DNA of 5,985 nt from an archaeon (GTDB lineage: Archaea; Iainarchaeota; Iainarchaeia; Iainarchaeales; GCA-2688035), in NCBI GenBank assembly GCA_030616665.1, contig JAUWWX010000063.1:1-5985 (forward strand), written 5' to 3'. Positions within the stretch are counted from its first letter, which is position 1; each line of letters opens with the position of its first letter. Below, piece after piece: positions 4,371 through 5,985 of this stretch. A program made the translations under genes and the position numbers. The notes under the pieces are model-generated. The model was not told where the DNA came from. It ran no database searches and saw only the letters and a program-made list of their open reading frames with translations.

Positions 4371-5078
4371 ATGCAAAAAGTGCCTGTTATCAGGGTTGAG
4401 AATGTTTCCAAGGTTTATGACATGGGAAAGGTTCAGGTAAAGGCCTTGGATGGCGTGAGCCTTTCTGTGGAAAAGGGGCATTTCATCTCCATTATGGGGC
4501 CAAGCGGTTCTGGAAAGACGACTTTGCTGGATGTTTTGAGTGCGTTGCTGAGGCCAACCAGCGGCGAGGTCTATGTCAATGACAGGCCCATAAGCGCGAT
4601 GGACGACGACCAGCTTGCACAGGTAAGGGGCAAAACAATTGGCTTTGTTTTTCAGACCTTTAACCTCATTCCGAGAATGACTGCTTTGGAGAATGTGATG
4701 CTGCCGTTGTGGTTTGCTGGAAAGCAGGTTGATGAGAGGAAAAAAATTGCCGAGAAAACCTTGAGGGAAGTGGGTTTGGGAGATCGAATGGACCACAGGC
4801 CGAATGAGTTGAGCGGAGGCCAGAGGCAAAGGGTTGCGATTGCAAGGGCGCTTGCCACAAACCCTGAGGTGATTGTCGCTGACGAGCCAACAGGAAACCT
4901 TGATAGTGTTTCAGGGGACCAGATTCTTGAGCTTATAAGGGAACTGAACGAAAAGCAGGGCAAAACCGTTTTGATGGTAACCCACGAAAGCGATGTTGCC
5001 TACATGGCTCACGAGACATTGTTTTTGAAGGATGGAAAAATCGTGAAAAAAAAGGAAAGAAAAAAGAGGAGGAGATAA
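4371..5078 (+). CDS. ABC transporter ATP-binding protein, MacB/LolD/FtsE class
   Basis: This 235-residue nucleotide-binding subunit powers an inner-membrane ABC system of the type that uses FtsX-like (MacB_PCD) permeases for export, lipoprotein handling or envelope mechanics. All motifs are intact: Walker A GPSGSGKT (43-50), Q-loop FVFQTFNL (Q95), the class-typical PRMTALENVMLPL (101-113), signature LSGGQ (147-151), Walker B VIVADEP (167-173) and H-loop THESD (H205). Length is normal for the family apart from a strongly basic end, KKKERKKRRR (226-235), which might contact the membrane or a partner. A TATA box and Shine-Dalgarno precede it, so it is the first gene of its operon. The next gene, for a secreted COG1361-type protein, begins four bases after its stop. 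The permease is not in the window and is expected downstream. The transported substrate is unknown. Confidence 0.95.
   Translation: MQKVPVIRVENVSKVYDMGKVQVKALDGVSLSVEKGHFISIMGPSGSGKTTLLDVLSALLRPTSGEVYVNDRPISAMDDDQLAQVRGKTIGFVFQTFNLIPRMTALENVMLPLWFAGKQVDERKKIAEKTLREVGLGDRMDHRPNELSGGQRQRVAIARALATNPEVIVADEPTGNLDSVSGDQILELIRELNEKQGKTVLMVTHESDVAYMAHETLFLKDGKIVKKKERKKRRR
5067..5074 (+). promoter_or_regulatory. Shine-Dalgarno embedded in the end of the ABC ATPase gene
   Basis: AGGAGGAG ends eight bases before the ATG at 5083 and lies within the codons for the terminal arginines of the ABC ATPase, so translation of the two genes is likely linked. Confidence 0.7.
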
Positions 5079-5082
5079 AAAA

Positions 5083-5985
5083 ATGGATAAAAGAATTTTG
5101 GCAGTGCTTTTGCTACTACTGTTCTTTGCAGGGCCTGCCTTTGCAGGAGACATTAAGGCAAACAGCCTAAGCTATGAGCCTGCTCCTGTTTCGCCAGGCA
5201 GTGCATTCACTGTCTGGGTTCAGGTAAAAAACGATTCAGTTCACGGGGCGGAAAACTGCCTTGTGAAAGTCGATCCAGAATTTCCCTTTTCCCTGCAACT
5301 CGATGAGAAAGCCATGGTCAACCTTGGGTCAATGGAGCCGTTTGAGACAAGGGTCGTTGAATACAAGATGCTTGTAGACCCAAAAGCCGTAGACGGGCAG
5401 CAAAGCCTGAAGGTCGTTGTCGGCGAAGATTTTCCAACAAGGGAAGAGAGTTTCACAATAAGCGTTTTGAGCAGGACGCCAAAACTTGAGATAGTTGAAA
5501 GCAGCATTAATCAGCTCTCCCCAGGCACAGTGCAGCCAGTCATGCTTAGCATCAAGAACATCGGGGGCAGCATTGCAAGAAACATCGTTTTGAAGGTGAA
5601 CCCTGAGAGGACTGTTACGTCAACAGGGGTTGTTGTCGAAAGGGAAATTGTTTCTCTTGGCGCAGCTTCAAACTACATTGACCACCTTGACCAGGACGAA
5701 CAGGCAAACGTGCAGCTGACGCTCGCTGTAAACCAGGATGCCGAGCTAAAAAACTACTCGGTTCCTATCACCCTAGAATACTTTGATGTGAACGGAAGCT
5801 CAAAAACGGAAACAGAGTACCTTGGAATAAGGGTAAGCGCGGAAGCAGAGGTTGACGCAGTGGTAAACAGCGTTGAGCCACTAGCCTTTCCAGGCGGGAC
5901 AAGCGAAATAGTGGTTGACATGTTCAACATCGGGTTGGCTGACGCAAAATACGTTGTTGTTGAGCTCTCAGGGCAATACATGAAC
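5083..5985 (+). CDS. secreted COG1361/CARDB-like beta-sandwich repeat protein, N-terminal 301 residues
   Basis: The open frame of 301 codons runs off the right edge. Residues 1-21 are a clear signal peptide: MDKR, then a hydrophobic core rich in leucine, ending GPAFA before GD. The mature part consists of beta-rich units of about 110-120 residues that resemble one another: 24-130 (NSLSYEPAPVSPGSAFTV), 133-253 (SSINQLSPGTVQPVMLSIKN) and 256 onward (VNSVEPLAFPGGTSEIVV). Each opens with a Pro-Gly turn before a strand and then has an N-rich turn such as KNIGG or FNIG, as in archaeal COG1361 S-layer-related and CARDB proteins. Three possible N-glycosylation sequons are present (N50, N224, N237). 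It starts four bases after the ABC ATPase gene, so it is probably the extracytoplasmic partner of that transporter, either a cell-surface adaptor or a substrate-binding subunit. A C-terminal membrane anchor would lie outside the window. Confidence 0.87.
   Translation, partial: MDKRILAVLLLLLFFAGPAFAGDIKANSLSYEPAPVSPGSAFTVWVQVKNDSVHGAENCLVKVDPEFPFSLQLDEKAMVNLGSMEPFETRVVEYKMLVDPKAVDGQQSLKVVVGEDFPTREESFTISVLSRTPKLEIVESSINQLSPGTVQPVMLSIKNIGGSIARNIVLKVNPERTVTSTGVVVEREIVSLGAASNYIDHLDQDEQANVQLTLAVNQDAELKNYSVPITLEYFDVNGSSKTETEYLGIRVSAEAEVDAVVNSVEPLAFPGGTSEIVVDMFNIGLADAKYVVVELSGQYMN

Noticed and set aside
4317..4963. Minus-strand open frames opposite the ABC ATPase
   Set aside because: They are antisense shadows of a gene whose ABC motifs are all intact, and they start without regulatory signals.
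1..5985. CRISPR arrays, insertion sequences or long direct repeats
   Set aside because: No regularly spaced repeats, transposase or integrase frames, or terminal inverted repeats were seen on either strand by eye.

Overview
The window looks like chromosomal DNA from an anaerobic archaeon. The evidence is AT-rich TATA-like boxes placed so that several transcripts would be almost leaderless, a COG1361-type secreted protein encoded behind a MacB/LolD-like ATPase, and the class III ribonucleotide reductase with its NrdH and ferredoxin-disulfide-reductase partners, a set described from methanogens. The short intergenic gaps and AGG-dominated arginine codons would fit a small-genome lineage such as a DPANN archaeon, but that placement is inference and no taxonomic marker gene is present.

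Region 1 (1-3209, all minus strand) is a thiol and radical redox block. Read in the direction of transcription, it holds a membrane-anchored extracytoplasmic thioredoxin-fold protein with a CGHC site (3209-2235), a small glutaredoxin/NrdH-like protein with CPFC (2178-1945), a ferredoxin:thioredoxin-reductase-like [4Fe-4S] disulfide reductase overlapping it by four bases (1948-1667), and, after a 318-base gap, the first 449 codons of anaerobic ribonucleoside-triphosphate reductase NrdD (1348 to the left edge). Electrons would run from ferredoxin to the Fe-S disulfide reductase, then NrdH, then the NrdD active site. The 318-base gap carries a sequence resembling the 3' half of a tRNA, a T-run, a small perfect inverted repeat and several TATA-like elements.

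Region 2 (3210-4262) holds a divergent promoter gap, an unrecognised AT-rich gene on the plus strand (3313 or 3319 to 3798), and a compact class I SAM-dependent methyltransferase on the minus strand (4262-3801). The two genes converge with only two bases between their stop codons.

Region 3 (4263-5985, plus strand) starts with a promoter of classic archaeal type and a Shine-Dalgarno site. These are followed by an ABC-transporter ATPase of the MacB/LolD/FtsE class and, four bases later, a secreted protein with repeated beta-sandwich (COG1361/CARDB-like) units that runs off the right edge. This is probably the start of an export or envelope-remodelling operon whose permease would lie just beyond the window.
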